DNA of 64,000 nucleotides. It comes from Geosmithia putterillii (Eukaryota; Ascomycota; Sordariomycetes; Hypocreales; Bionectriaceae). Both the position numbers and the translations under genes were made by a program. The stretch lies in contig FYEU01000313.1 in the NCBI GenBank assembly GCA_900188575.1, positions 186,001-250,000 of the forward strand, read 5' to 3'. Each line of letters starts with the position of its first letter. Position 1 is the first letter of the stretch. This document shows positions 24,236 through 35,180 of the stretch, piece by piece. The notes beneath the pieces were generated by a model, which saw only the letters and a program-made list of their open reading frames with translations, was not told the DNA's origin and ran no database searches.

Positions 24236-24272
24236 ATAGGCCTTGGATAGGCCTTGGACAGGCCTTGAACAA
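24236..24272. repeat. short tandem repeat of a GGCCTTG unit
   Basis: Three adjacent 11-12 bp copies resembling ataggccttgg, with the third degenerate. It lies in non-coding DNA upstream of the P450. Confidence 0.8.
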
Positions 24273-24742
24273 GGCGCCCTAAAGTGGAATAGGGAAGCGA
24301 ACCATAGGGATCGGATTATTAAGGCCCGGACGGTAGAGCGGCCCGGTGTTGCGACGTTAAATGGGCCCCAGGCCAGGCGTCAAGAACGCAGACAAACAGG
24401 GCAGTAGCATTGGACACTGCGCCTGCCTTGCGTACGCCTACGAGCACTTTGGTAGATCCGACATTTCGCCGATGTCAGTAGCCAATCATATTACATCATG
24501 GATGTGAATCAGCACTGCTCGAAGAAGAAAACGAGTATTGAAATCGGAGTCTAAGACTACCCGTATACAGAGTAAGGATAAAAGTAGAGATGCATGGGAG
24601 GATGGTGATGAGGAGAGAGATATATATACGGAGGATTTCGAGGGGAGTATAGATATAGAAATAAAGTCTTCTGAAGTGAGCGCTAGTCGATTATTGGTAG
24701 AATAGAGGACTGTGCATTTGGATTGAAACACCAGAGTAGTCC

Positions 24743-24769
24743 ATATATATATATATATATATATATATA
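24743..24769. repeat. (AT)n microsatellite
   Basis: About 13 AT units in intergenic DNA. Confidence 0.95.
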
Positions 24770-24904
24770 ACATGTATGGAATACTATCATGGTTTTCTAG
24801 AACAAAGACAGCTCTGCTCCGGACTTGTAGACAAAGTTGTCAAAACACGGAATGTTCCATGGTGCGTTATCATTGAACTGCTAGTGAGAAATTACCTGTC
24901 AGTG

Positions 24905-24920
24905 TACTCCGTACGGAGTA
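24905..24920. repeat. perfect 16-bp palindrome TACTCCGTACGGAGTA
   Basis: One of four exact copies of this palindrome in the window; all are outside genes. Its function is unknown to me. Confidence 0.9.
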
Positions 24921-26440
24921 TCAACACGGCAATTGCCGCGTCGAATCCAGAGACAAGCGCATGAGCCAAGAAGACCCTAGTTGTACTCCGTACTCGGGCC
25001 TATTTGTCTGTAGAAGACGAAGAAGAAGATGCTGAAGAATTTAAGAGACACAAAAGATCATGGTGTCATTTGTGACAGCAATTGAACTATTGCTTGCTTG
25101 GGCGTTGCCAAGCAGTAAGCCAACTCGGCTGTGGCGTTGGCATTCGCGCCAGAAGTTCCACACTTGTTCCATGGGGTTTCTATGGTGCGCGACTCCCGGA
25201 CTCTGTCCTGGACCGCTGGCTATGGCTTAATTGGTAGGAACCAGGGCATGCCATGATCGATATACATGTAGCATGATACAGCTACGGAGGATTCCGTAGT
25301 GTCTTTCACTCGCTTCGAATATGCACATCTCACCCGTGTAATAACCGTCGTTCTACTCTCGGCCCATGGTTCCGAGCCGGTGGCCGACAGTGTGCATGTG
25401 AGTGTGTGCAACCGGGGAGGCAGACGGCCCAGACCAGACCATTAGCTTTACCAGCTTGCCAGCCACCTGTTATGTCCTTGTCATACTCGTATTAATATTG
25501 ATTGCGTGCGATAAGCGGGCGATGGGCGGGCGCTTTCGCATGTTATAATGTTACGTTGTAATATGACTTGTGCAGTTGTACCACCAGTACAAGTTGCAAA
25601 TCACATTTGACCTTGGCACCATTGGCCGTACTTGTCTGCACAGGCACATTCCGCGTCAAACCTTGTTTAACCGTTTGTTCCCGTGATGCATCCTTGAGTA
25701 TACGAGGCTTGGAGAATTGTTGGTTGATCTTGTTGGTTGTCCATGGGATCCTTCCAGAGGCATGGCGTGAGATGAGCAATGAGGAGTTGCATAGCATTCG
25801 TACCAAAACACAGACTTACACGTATTACAGAGTATTACTCGTACAGGCAAGGTAAACTTTGGTCCGGGTTATTTGGTCCCTTTGTTTCCCCAGATTCCTC
25901 ATGTAGCTTGAAGGCCAAGGTCGTATGCGAAACGTAATGAGAACTTCTAGTTGCAGAGTCGAAGTACTATATGAACCAAGTACCCCGATTGCACACGTGC
26001 CTGGGGCTCCACCTCCACGGAAGCTGCGAGAGATCTGGATGAGGACTTGAAGTGTAAGATGTTGGACACTCCAAACGTTTACTTACTTACAGATACAAGA
26101 TCACATTGTCATAATAAGGGTGATGTGTGAAAATACGAGAGCTCGTGGTGGTGGTCTCAATGGTACCTGTGCCTCATGATTCCCTTGCTGCCCAGCTTGC
26201 CACTGATATTGAGTCCTCCCCTGTGATTGAACGGTGAAAAGGCCCCGCTGCCCGCCACCGACTCACGAATCGCCGGCAGAAATGGCGGCATTCGCCCATA
26301 CGCGCTAGGATAGGACAAGGGAGTCAGCCCCTTGGGCCAATTTGATTAGCTACGATTCCCGCTTCGTACGACTACCTGCCTCTTATCAGGACTTGCCAAG
26401 ACATCCAAGAGAAGCGAGAAGCGGGGACTACTCTACAGAG

Positions 26441-26456
26441 TACTCCGTACGGAGTA
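26441..26456. repeat. perfect 16-bp palindrome TACTCCGTACGGAGTA
   Basis: Second exact copy, in the same intergenic region as the copy at 24905, about 1.1 kb upstream of the peptide transporter ATG. Confidence 0.9.
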
Positions 26457-27586
26457 TTACTTGGTAGGCCAAAGAGGAAGAGCTCCGAAAAGGAGGGCAA
26501 TCGACGAGAGACGAACTTTTGTCATGATGCGCGTGAGCCAACCCTCCCAAAATTAGCATAAGCTTTTTCCTTCTGGAACGCCATGGCCAAGTCTGTTCAA
26601 TGGGTCCGAGGGGCGCCCACATACCCGTCCGTATCTATCCTGGTCGCGGGGACAAACGAAAAAAACAAGAACACCACATTCGTACTGACTTGCAGGATGC
26701 CGGGGTTGGATTGAAGACTCAATGATAACTGGAGGGGAGTCTATGGTCTCTCCAAAACTCCAAGATACCTCACTTCCCTCACCAGGTCTGGGGCGGCCGA
26801 CCGACGCTAATCTTTGAGACATGCAACTGTATCGTGGGTGCCGATGGGTGGCAAGACGGCCTGAAAGACGGTGGTGTCGCCAAGAGCAACTCGGCCAACA
26901 CGACGAATAATAGTAGGAAACCCATCATGGCACAGTCATGGTGGTTTGACTTTTCCCCAGAACTCTCCGGTCCTGTCGCCTCTGATATCGCGCCGCAGTT
27001 GAGCAGATAGGTGCCATGGCGAAAACAGTGTAGCGACCGAAGTCTTGGGATCGAGGTTCTGGATAACGTTATTGTTAACGCTATTGGGCGGTCCTTTTGT
27101 AATGGGGACCACCTTCCTAATGCAGACCTGTCGACCTCTTGGCTTGAAGTCTTGGCGTCGCGTTCTTGTTGGTCCCCTCTTTGCCTCCCGAGCACTCAAT
27201 CTCATTCATGTTGGTCAAGGCTTTCGGACTAGGCGAGCAGAGCACGGGAGCGCCAAGACCCAGAGGAACGGCCGCCGCTGGAGATAGGCTATACATGTAT
27301 TACTTGGTAGGCAAGAATAGGAAGCCGGAGGTCTGTTTCGAGAAGTCTTGTGGTGTGATGGCCCGCCCGTATGAACAAATCCGTCCAACTATATTAAATC
27401 GCCCTGGACCCTGCCATGTGACAACCCCCTCGTCCCCTTGGTTCCCTCTGTTCTTCTTCTTCCCCACGCAAACCATTTCCCTTCTCTTCAACGTCCTTGT
27501 TTAGTCCGTCACCCCGTTGCCGTCGTTTTCTACGCGCGGGTTAGTTTTCAAAGACTATTGACAACAAGACTTCCCCCTCGCCCAAG

Positions 27587-29503
27587 ATGACGACCACGGC
27601 CAACCTTGACAGCGATGCCATCGCCCAGGCCGGGCTGGTTGACCCCGAGAACCGTGGTGTTTCCTACAACCCCGCCAGGGGCTCTCTGGACGTGGCCAAG
27701 ACCAAGGAGAAGGTCCGCCACGACGTCGTGTCTGCCACGGACAGCAACCAGAATGCCGACGACTTCCCTACCGAGGAGGAGCTGCACACGCTCCGCCGCG
27801 TCTCGGGAAAGATCAAGTGGAGCATGTGGACAATTGCCTTTGTCGAGCTCTGCGAGCGTTTCTCCTACTATGGCTCGGCCGTTCTCTACACAAACTTCGT
27901 CAACAACCCTCTGCCTGAAGGCTCCACGACTGGCTCCCCCGCCGATCTGAGCGGCCAGCCTGGTGCTCTCGGCATGGGCACCCAGGCCGCCCAGGGTCTC
28001 AGCTTGACCAACCAGTTTGTCGCTTATCTGACTCCGCTGCTCGGGTGAGTTACCTTGCGCTACCTTCATATTGATATCAATTGAAGACGTGTAATATGAA
28101 TTGATTGCTAACTAGGAGCCTACAGTGCGTATATCGCCGACGCTCGTATGGGTCGTTTCTGGACCATTCACTTCGCCATTGCCATCTCGACTTGTGCCCA
28201 CGTCGTTCTCGTCGCGGCGTCCGCACCCGGTGTCATCGTCAAGACCGATTCTGCCTTCGCCGCCTTCATCATTGGTCTTCTCACTCTGTGCGTCGGAACC
28301 GGTTTCTTCAAGGCCAATGTCTCCCCGCTGCTTGCCGAGCAGGGCGATGATACGCGCATGCACGTCATTACGCTCAAGGACGGCGAGCGCGTCATCGTCG
28401 ACCCGGCCGTCACCAACACGCGCGTCTTCCTCTACTTCTACCTCTGCATCAACATTGGCTCGCTTACTGGCCAGATCGGCATGGTCTGGGTCGAGAACCT
28501 CCACGGCTTCTGGCAGGCCTTCCTGATCCCTACGGCCCTGTTCCTCATCGCCCCCTTCGTCCTTTGGTCCAACAAGAAGTCGTACAAGCTCACGCCCCCA
28601 ACCGGCTCCCTCCTCTCCAAGTTCCTTCGTCTGCTCCGCTACGTGCAGAAGGAGTCGAGCTTCTGGAAGCCCGACTGGGAGGTTGGCAAGCCCTCCAACG
28701 TCCCGCCCCTGCAGCGCCCCGACTGGATGACGTTTGACGATGCCTGGGTCGACGAGGTCCGCCGCGGCCTCATCGCCTGCCGCGTCTTCCTCTTCCTGCC
28801 CATCTTCTTCCTCGCCTACAACCAGATGACGGGCAACCTGACCATCCAGGCGTCCACCATGGAGCGCCACGGCACTCCCAATGACATTCTGCAGAACCTC
28901 AACCCCATCTCCATCGTCATCATGATCCCCCTCATCGACCACTTCCTCTACCCCGGTCTCCGCAAGGCCGGTATTGCCTTTAGCCCCATCAAGCGCATGA
29001 CGGCCGGCTTCTTCTTCGCCGCCGCCTCCATGGTCGCTGCCGCCGTCATGCAGTACTACATCTACCACATGAACCCGGACTGCGGCTGGCACATCAACGA
29101 CGGCGAGGACTGCCGCCCGGCTCCCATCAACGTCTGGGCCCAGTGCCTGCCCTACATCCTCGTCGGTCTCTCCGAGATCTTCACCAACGTCACCTCGTAC
29201 GAGTACGCCTTCTCCAAGGCCCCCGAGAACATGAAGTCGCTCGTCATGAGTGTCAACCTCTTCATGAGCGCCATTTCTGCCGCCATCGGCCAGGCCTTTA
29301 CCCCGCTTTCCGGTGACCCATACCTCGTGTGGAACTACACCACCGTTGCTTGCATCGCCTTTGTCGGTGGTGTTGCCTTCTGGTTCTGCTTCAAGCATCT
29401 CGATGCCGAGGAGGATCACCTGAACTCGCTCAAGAAGACCGAGTTTATCGGTACCAACAAGCCTCTCGAGCATAACGCGGATAGCAAGGAGGTGGAGGTC
29501 TAG
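27587..29503 (+). CDS. PTR2-type proton-coupled oligopeptide transporter
   Basis: Plasma-membrane di/tripeptide importer of the POT/PTR family, about 611 aa, exons 27587-28044 and 28126-29503. The start is ATG in aagATGa after a pyrimidine-rich leader. A soluble N-terminus of about 80 residues leads into the first helix, with the family signature ELCERFSYYG (the ExxERFxYY proton-coupling motif). The second signature, GTGFFKANVSPLLAEQGDD, follows after the intron. A large loop follows helix 6, as is usual in fungal PTR2. The remaining helices are intact, and the protein ends with a charged tail. It should import peptides as a nitrogen source using the proton gradient. The intron splits a glycine codon (gg|t) just after TPLLG and has a canonical gctaac branch site. 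Confidence 0.92.
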
Positions 29504-30509
29504 GTGGTTGTGTGTTCTGTACATATAATACACACAGGGGAGACATGTTTCTGGTCTACATGTAGTTAGTTGTACGAGTACACGAGATACCACGCGTACG
29601 AATTCAAGCGATCAAATATTAATCTTTTCATCTTGCCCTCATATGCTGTAAAATGTGCATGATGCATGTAAAATCGCCAAAACACCTTGGGGTCGTCGTC
29701 TCAACCTTGCGTTGTATACACGTATTCCACGGCAGCGATCTGATCAAGATATTGAACGGGGCCGGAATAAGCTTAAAGGAGCATGCACAACAACATGACC
29801 AAGACAGCCAGCGTCACATGCATTAGCCCAATCTCACAAAGGGACCTGCCCACGATGGAAGGTCCCGTTTAGGAAGTCCAATGGCGACCATGAGTTGACA
29901 GATTCTATCATATCAATGGTTGGTGGACCGAACGTGCACGAACGATATGACGTTTAAACGGATCCGTACATATCACGCGAGAGATGGCTCTTTTGTTTCC
30001 CCGTAACGTTATTTTTAAGCATATACCACATCTCATTGCCATCGGCTTATTACACTTCTTCCAGAAGGTACCAGTGAGCACAGATTCCCATATTTTAGAA
30101 GTGCACTCTTATGGATCCAAGACCAGTTACCTGTTTGAGCCAGACATCGTTGAACCGGAGACAGCGCAGGCTGGACTTGCCAACCATACCCTAGAAAGTA
30201 GCAAATGTTAAATATAAAAGCTTCTACAGCTCTGATTCAATGTTATACACCAAGGGATAATAATATTCACATGTCCATCTATCTAGAAATACTGAAAGTC
30301 CTAACGATGTCCGAGTTCGATTCATTGGTCTGTAATCGATAAGATTGTCGATAAGATAACCGCGAGGCGGTCAGCGATAATGATTTTCCGGCGGCCAATT
30401 TATTCCCACGTATGCCGCCTAAAGGAGCTCTCGCATGTGAAGGACACGCTGGCAGGCAAGCAGGGTCGAGCTCCGAGTCCGGGTTGAAGCCAAAGATACG
30501 TCTGCAATA
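29504..30509. other. intergenic region with GATA sites
   Basis: Holds the PTR2 3' region and the BOS1 promoter. No gene is supported; an open frame at 29984-30211 has no recognisable content. A cluster of four GATAA cores lies at 30338-30380. Confidence 0.5.
30338..30380. promoter_or_regulatory. cluster of GATA-factor core sites
   Basis: Four GATAA cores within 43 bp (starting at 30338, 30350, 30355 and 30376), including a 12-bp direct repeat of tcgataagat. GATA factors such as AreA, NsdD and WC proteins bind HGATAR in fungi. The cluster is about 130-170 bp before the BOS1 ATG. Binding is not shown by sequence alone. Confidence 0.45.
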
Positions 30510-31364
30510 ATGGTAAGTCGAGACTCTCTGTGCCGAGTACCCAAAGGTATTATATCTTCTGCGTTGTCGTTGCGAAGACTAACCATTTGGCGTGTGTGCC
30601 TACCTCCACAGAACGTTTCATACAATGCTGCCCTACGGCAGAGCAAGGCCATCCGCTCCGAGCTGACGACGCTGTCAGCCAAGCCAACGGCGACGCCAGG
30701 CGAGATCGGCAATGTGTCGGCCTCGCTGGCCTCCTTCACCAAGACGATAGACGAGTACAACGCGCTAGCACGACAGGAGATTGTACCCAAGAAGCAGGAG
30801 GAGGCATACGGGCGAGTGCGCCGGTTCCGCGAGGACCTCTCGGCCTTCCGGTCCGAGGTGGACGCGCTTAAGAAGGCGCGCGACGACCTGCAGCACCAGG
30901 CCAACCGGAGCGATCTGCTGGGCCACCAGCGCCGGCCGTACAACGCGACCGTTGAGGCGGTGCCCGAGAACCCCTACGCCAACGTCTCGTCGCAGTCATC
31001 ATCGGCCTTCCAGCCCTCGCAGCAGCAGCAGCAGCAGCAGTATCAGCAGGGGCTGGGTCTGGGCGCTGGCGACGACGTCCGCGAGGCTCACGCGCTTCGC
31101 GAGCAAAACTTCTTCTCCAGCACCAACCAGGCCCTCGACGACTACATTGCGCGTGGCCAGGCCGTCCTCGGCGACCTGGGCCAGCAACGCGAGATGCTCA
31201 AGTCGACGCAGAAGAGGCTGTACAGCGTGGCCAACACGCTGGGCGTCAGCAGCGACACCATCCGCATGGTTGAGCGGAGGGCCAGGGAGGACAAGTGGAT
31301 CTTTGCCGCAGGCGTCATTGTCTTTATCCTGTTTTGCTGGCTGGTGCTTCACTACCTGGGGTGA
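30510..31364 (+). CDS. BOS1: BOS1/membrin-type Qb-SNARE
   Basis: ER-to-Golgi vesicle SNARE of about 251 aa. The coding sequence is the ATG alone (30510-30512), a 99-nt intron, then 30612-31364. The N-terminal helical region (MNVSYNAALRQSKAIRSEL) matches the start of fungal BOS1. A coiled region, KKQEEAYGRVRRFREDLSAF, follows. A low-complexity glutamine stretch lies near residues 137-146, then comes the SNARE helix (GQAVLGDLGQQREMLKSTQKRLYSVANTLG) and a single C-terminal anchor, IFAAGVIVFILFCWLVLHYLG. The architecture and the tail-anchored end are those of membrin/BOS1, not of GOS1, whose C-terminus is different. The intron has GTAAGT, a gactaac branch and no in-frame stop, so unspliced RNA would still encode the protein with 33 extra residues after the first methionine. 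Confidence 0.9.
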   Translation: MVSRDSLCRVPKGIISSALSLRRLTIWRVCLPPQNVSYNAALRQSKAIRSELTTLSAKPTATPGEIGNVSASLASFTKTIDEYNALARQEIVPKKQEEAYGRVRRFREDLSAFRSEVDALKKARDDLQHQANRSDLLGHQRRPYNATVEAVPENPYANVSSQSSSAFQPSQQQQQQQYQQGLGLGAGDDVREAHALREQNFFSSTNQALDDYIARGQAVLGDLGQQREMLKSTQKRLYSVANTLGVSSDTIRMVERRAREDKWIFAAGVIVFILFCWLVLHYLG

Positions 31365-31646
31365 TGGGCACACATGGGAGTTGGCTGGTGGCTGGATTTC
31401 CGTTTCATCTTCTTTCTGTTCTGGGAATCGTTGTTTTCTGCATTCTTTGCAGTTTGCGTGGTTGTGGAAGCGTGGCGTTTGGTTCAATTCTTTTCAAGCA
31501 TCTGGTGGCGGACATGTTGGGGGGCAGGGGGGAAGCCCATGTCAATACAATCGCGGACATTGTACATCTTGGACTGGTGGTGGCAGGCAGCAAAGCAAAA
31601 AAAGCAGTATGGAGCAAGGCTAGCTATATATTCTATTCTATCCCAC

Positions 31647-32674
31647 TCAGGCATCATCCTCTCCCTCACTCTTGCCAAGAGCAATTGTAAACAAGACGTC
31701 CTTGGTCGTCTCGATTTCCACCACCCTCGTCTCTGGTAGCACGTGGTTGCTCGTGCTTATCCTGCCGCCCATCTGTGTTTCCCAGTCGGTCACGTCCCAC
31801 TCAAGACCCTTGGTGGTGATCCGGCTAGGCTCCTTGAGGGGGATGATACCGACGTGCTTTCCAAACACATTGCCACGGCTGCTGTTGCTTCTGCTGCTGC
31901 TGTCGTCCTCGTCGTCATCTTCATCCTCCTTGACGTGGATGTGGTGGCGTCCTGACTTGAGGAGGAATGTGATGCTAGACCCAGACAGGAGGTAGATGCG
32001 CCCATCGGCGTATGTGGGATCCTGCTGGAACAGGTACAGGTGGTGAAGCTGGCTGAGACCCTGGTCGAGGCGGCCACCAATACCGCCGAGGGCGACAATG
32101 TCGATCCCCTTGTGCGTCAGCGGCACCTTCTCGTTCTCGCCTTCGCCGCCCTTCTCAGAGTGCTGCTTGCGGATCCAGTTGATGGCCTTGCCAAAGTCGG
32201 TAGACTCCTGGTCCTTGTCGTGGATGACGAGGGCGGGCGTCGGCTGCGACGTGTAAAAGTCGCGAACCGATGGGCTCAATGAGTCGAGGTCACCAATAAT
32301 AGCATGAAGGTTGGCCTACATTGTCATTGTCCGTTAGCTTGTCGGTCCTGCATCGTTGAACAGCCAGCCAGCCAGCAGATCCAAGTCAAACTTACGAATT
32401 TGCCCCGGAACGACGACAGCTCATGAAGACGGTTGGCCCCTCCATCAGCGGCAATTCTCAACGTTGCTGTTTACAAACCCCGTCAGTTCATCTCTCATTC
32501 CCCATATGCCATATGAATAGTATACTGCATACAGTTCTTCCACAGACTCCGCAGGCTTGAGCCATTGCGCAGCGGCTGGTTCAGAATGAGCAACGCAAAC
32601 TCGGGGACGTTGTCGCGAATCTGCAGCAAGCGGGCGGGGTGCCACTCGATGGCCTCAGTGTCTGTGACAGTCAT
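31647..32674 (-). CDS. THI80: thiamine pyrophosphokinase
   Basis: Converts thiamine plus ATP to thiamine diphosphate, the cofactor form. About 293 aa, exons 32674-32533, 32466-32396 and 32315-31647. The N-terminal catalytic domain has the motif RIAADGGANRLHEL (residues 51-64) and the metal/ATP loop IIGDLDS (77-83). Later come TDFGKAINWI and a GIDIVALGGIGGRLDQGLSQLHHLY stretch typical of the family. The C-terminal beta domain includes LLSGSSITFLL and GIIPLKEPSRITTKGLEWDV. An Asp/Ser-rich insert lies near residues 200-215. Length is close to fungal THI80. The gene is convergent with BOS1 (282 bp apart) and divergent from MIA40. No riboswitch was seen in its introns or leader, though TPP riboswitches occur in other fungal thiamine genes. 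Confidence 0.93.
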
Positions 32675-33357
32675 GCTGATCGTTTGATGGTATAACTTGG
32701 GGAGGCTTCGAGCGTCACTTGATTGAAAATATATCGATACGTCTCGATGCAGTCTGGCCCGTCGCTTTCGACGAGAACGTGGAGGATTGTATTATGTTGA
32801 GAGGGAGCGTGAAAGTGAAAATGTGGGTGATTGAAAGGAAGCGGCTCGAGCCGCCGGCCGGTAGCACCTGCATGTTTCTTTTTTCTTGATGTTGCTGCAC
32901 TCTCTTTTTTCGCCACCCAAGTCACGCATAGGAAAAATCACAACCGTGAATCAATTGACGACTCAATTCCATGAATATTTCCATCACCAATTCACCGATT
33001 CAGGCAAAATGCCACGTTACGGGGCAAGTCTTGCATATGTCTGACGAGCCAAACCGCCGGTAATACAGACAGGTACAAGTACAGGTACGGAGTAATACAG
33101 GGTTGGTTAGTTGGGTCGTCGGGGGTATCGCTCGTCCCTGGGGTTAAACTCCGGTTAATAGCAAGATCAAGGAGGAATTTCCGCCATCAATCGGGTCATG
33201 ACGGCGGAAAATCAAGATGCGCTTGATTACCAAGCTCTAGCATCCATCCCGCGACAAGACAACCATCCCCCGAGTCCTCCGGACGACATACACACGAGTT
33301 TAGAGCTCGACAACAGACAATTGCATCGTGTGGACCAGATCCCCGTCTACGGCAACC
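32675..33357. other. divergent promoter region of THI80 and MIA40
   Basis: Intergenic, with no gene. An in-frame open stretch from 33198 precedes MIA40, but it lies in a different frame from the MIA40 first exon and is not part of it. A TACGGAGTA half-site lies near 33087. Confidence 0.5.
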
Positions 33358-34695
33358 ATGTACCGCACCACAATCCGCTCAGCGTCGAGATCGACAGCTC
33401 TCCGGAGCCTGCGAATGCAGCAGCCGACCTCTTCGTTCCGTCGCTTCGCCTCGACGTCGTCGCCCGCCGACAAGCCGCGGAGCTGGAAGAGCTCTGCCCT
33501 CCGCTGGGGTCTGGCAGGTGGTATCCTGTACTACTACAGCAGCGGTGCCGCCTTTGCAGAGGATGCTTCTGGTATGTGTGCTCCCCCCTCTCCACTCCTT
33601 TTTTATCCCTCTGCGCTCCTTTTTGGACCTGTTCGACCCCCTCTGCGCTTCTTTCAGCTGACATTTGGCCCATCTTGATAGCCCAAACCATCCAGCCGCC
33701 GCCGTCATTTGCTGACTCCGACCTGCCGACTGTCGACTCAATCCTCGAGGAGAAGCGGAAGCAGATCAAGGAGAAGGTCGCCCCTAAGCCCGCCGCCGCC
33801 CCTGCTGCCGAGAAGACCAAGGAGGAGCAGCCCCAGAAGCCCTCGACAGAGGGACAGGCACCGCAGACGACGCAGACCACCCCCGAGGACAAGGGTACGG
33901 AGAATATTCCCACTGGCGCCGAAGGTGCCCAGGCTCTCGAGGGCGAGGCCGGCCAGCAGGGAGCCTTCAACCCCGAAACGGGAGAGATCAACTGGGACTG
34001 CCCGTGCCTTGGCGGCATGGCCCACGGCCCTTGCGGAGAGGACTTCAAGACTGCCTTCAGCTGCTTTGTCTACTCGGAGGCCGACCCCAAGGGAATGGAC
34101 TGCATTGAGAAGTTCCAGTAAGTGCATGAAGCTGTCTCTTCACAGACGGCACCGCCCCCTGGAAACCAGAAACTAGAAACCGAGATGGCTAACATGTACG
34201 CGCAGGGCCATGCAAGACTGCTTCCGCCAGTACCCCGAGATTTACGGCGGAGAGCTGACGGATGACGATGAGACTGCCGCGGCCCCCGGCGCTGCTGTCG
34301 GTGATGCGCCCACTGCTCTTGCCTCTGACGCGCCTGCTGCTGCCCCCGCTGCCGCCGCCGCCCCTGCCACCGATGCCAAGGCTCCTGCCGCCGACTCCAA
34401 GGCGCCCGCTTCCAAGGCCGCCCCCAAGGCCTCTGACGACGCTCCCGCCGCCCCTGCCCCCGCCCCTGCCGTGACCTCGACCAACATCCCCGCCGCCGCC
34501 TTTTCCGCTCCTGTCGCGGACACGCCCAAGGTGCGTCTGGACCCGACCACGACCGGCGGAGATGCCGAGGGCAAGCTGCCCACCACTGAGGATCTCCCGG
34601 GCGTGACGCCCATCCGTGAGGGCGAGCCCAAGACTTGGGTTGATGCCACTGCTGCCAACGAGGGCAAGGCCCCCGCCAAGGCCAGCGCCAACTAA
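33358..34695 (+). CDS. MIA40: MIA40 intermembrane-space import oxidoreductase
   Basis: Catalyses oxidative folding of small cysteine proteins imported into the mitochondrial intermembrane space, working with ERV1. About 379 aa, exons 33358-33571, 33682-34117 and 34206-34695. The N-terminus is a basic mitochondrial presequence (MYRTTIRSASRSTALRSLR) followed by one inner-membrane anchor (LRWGLAGGILYYYSSGAAFA). The conserved core has the redox-active Cys-Pro-Cys at residues 178-180 and twin C-x9-C pairs (Cys189/Cys199 and Cys212/Cys222), all present. The third exon splits the second pair. After the core comes an unusually long tail of about 150 residues rich in Ala and Pro, ending KAPAKASAN. The tail looks disordered, and tail length is known to vary between fungi. 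An alternative in-frame acceptor after 33657 would add eight residues before the core. Confidence 0.93.
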
Positions 34696-35180
34696 AGGGG
34701 AGAAGACGTTGGAGGGAAGAGGTCGGACGCACGTGATGAAGCGGGAGGGTAGACAAAAGAAGAAAGAGAGAGAATGAAAAGGAGGTTAATGCATCTGACG
34801 GATGGATAGGACACCATCTTGGCTAGATGATTCTGTATAACACCAACGGCAGGGAGGCAAGGAAGGAGTCGGCTTGTTCCCTGACCCTGTACACCGATAG
34901 AATGTACTGGGATATAAAGAAGCATAGAAATTCCAATCAGCATCATTTCAGTCTACAGAGTCTTGCACTTGCACCATGTTTCCGTATGTGTGTATTGTAT
35001 AATGCGTAATGTGTGGCATTAAGAGCAGAATAAGTCATTGAGCTAGATAAATACAGGGCGGTATCGAGGAGAGTTGTCTGCAGTCCGTCCTAGCCCTACA
35101 GGCTTGGCTACCAACACCGGGAAATTCAAGTTCCAAATTCCAAAAAGACAAAAGGTATGAATGATGATCGGATGGTGTAC
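34696..35180. other. convergent intergenic region
   Basis: Presumed 3' UTRs of MIA40 and the OM14-like gene. No gene seen. Confidence 0.5.

Larger units (their letters stand above)
23809..27586. other. long gene-poor intergenic region (about 3.8 kb)
   Basis: Divergent space between the P450 and the peptide transporter. I find no supportable gene; open frames are short and non-homologous by eye. It contains short tandem copies of ataggccttgg near 24236-24272, a TA microsatellite, two perfect TACTCCGTACGGAGTA palindromes and several half-sites. A pyrimidine-rich tract near 27425-27490 is likely the core promoter of the peptide transporter. Confidence 0.5.

Noticed and set aside
26779..27195. 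138-codon open frame on the minus strand in the P450-PTR2 gap
   Set aside because: It has one hydrophobic stretch but no signal-peptide layout, no homology I recognise, no splice partners, and overlapping frames of similar length on both strands.
28112..29593. Open frame of 493 codons on the minus strand inside the peptide transporter
   Set aside because: Antisense shadow of the PTR2 exon, rich in Gly/Asp/Glu/Val, with no homology and no start context.
30308..30330. gagttcgattcattgg, resembling a tRNA T arm
   Set aside because: The flanking bases do not pair into a 5-bp T stem, and no acceptor or anticodon stem can be found around it.
31647..32674. Possible TPP riboswitch in the thiamine pyrophosphokinase gene
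   Set aside because: The introns are short, ordinary and lack the conserved CUGAGA and GAUGA-type elements. TPP riboswitches in fungi are usually found in biosynthesis and transport genes, not in this kinase.
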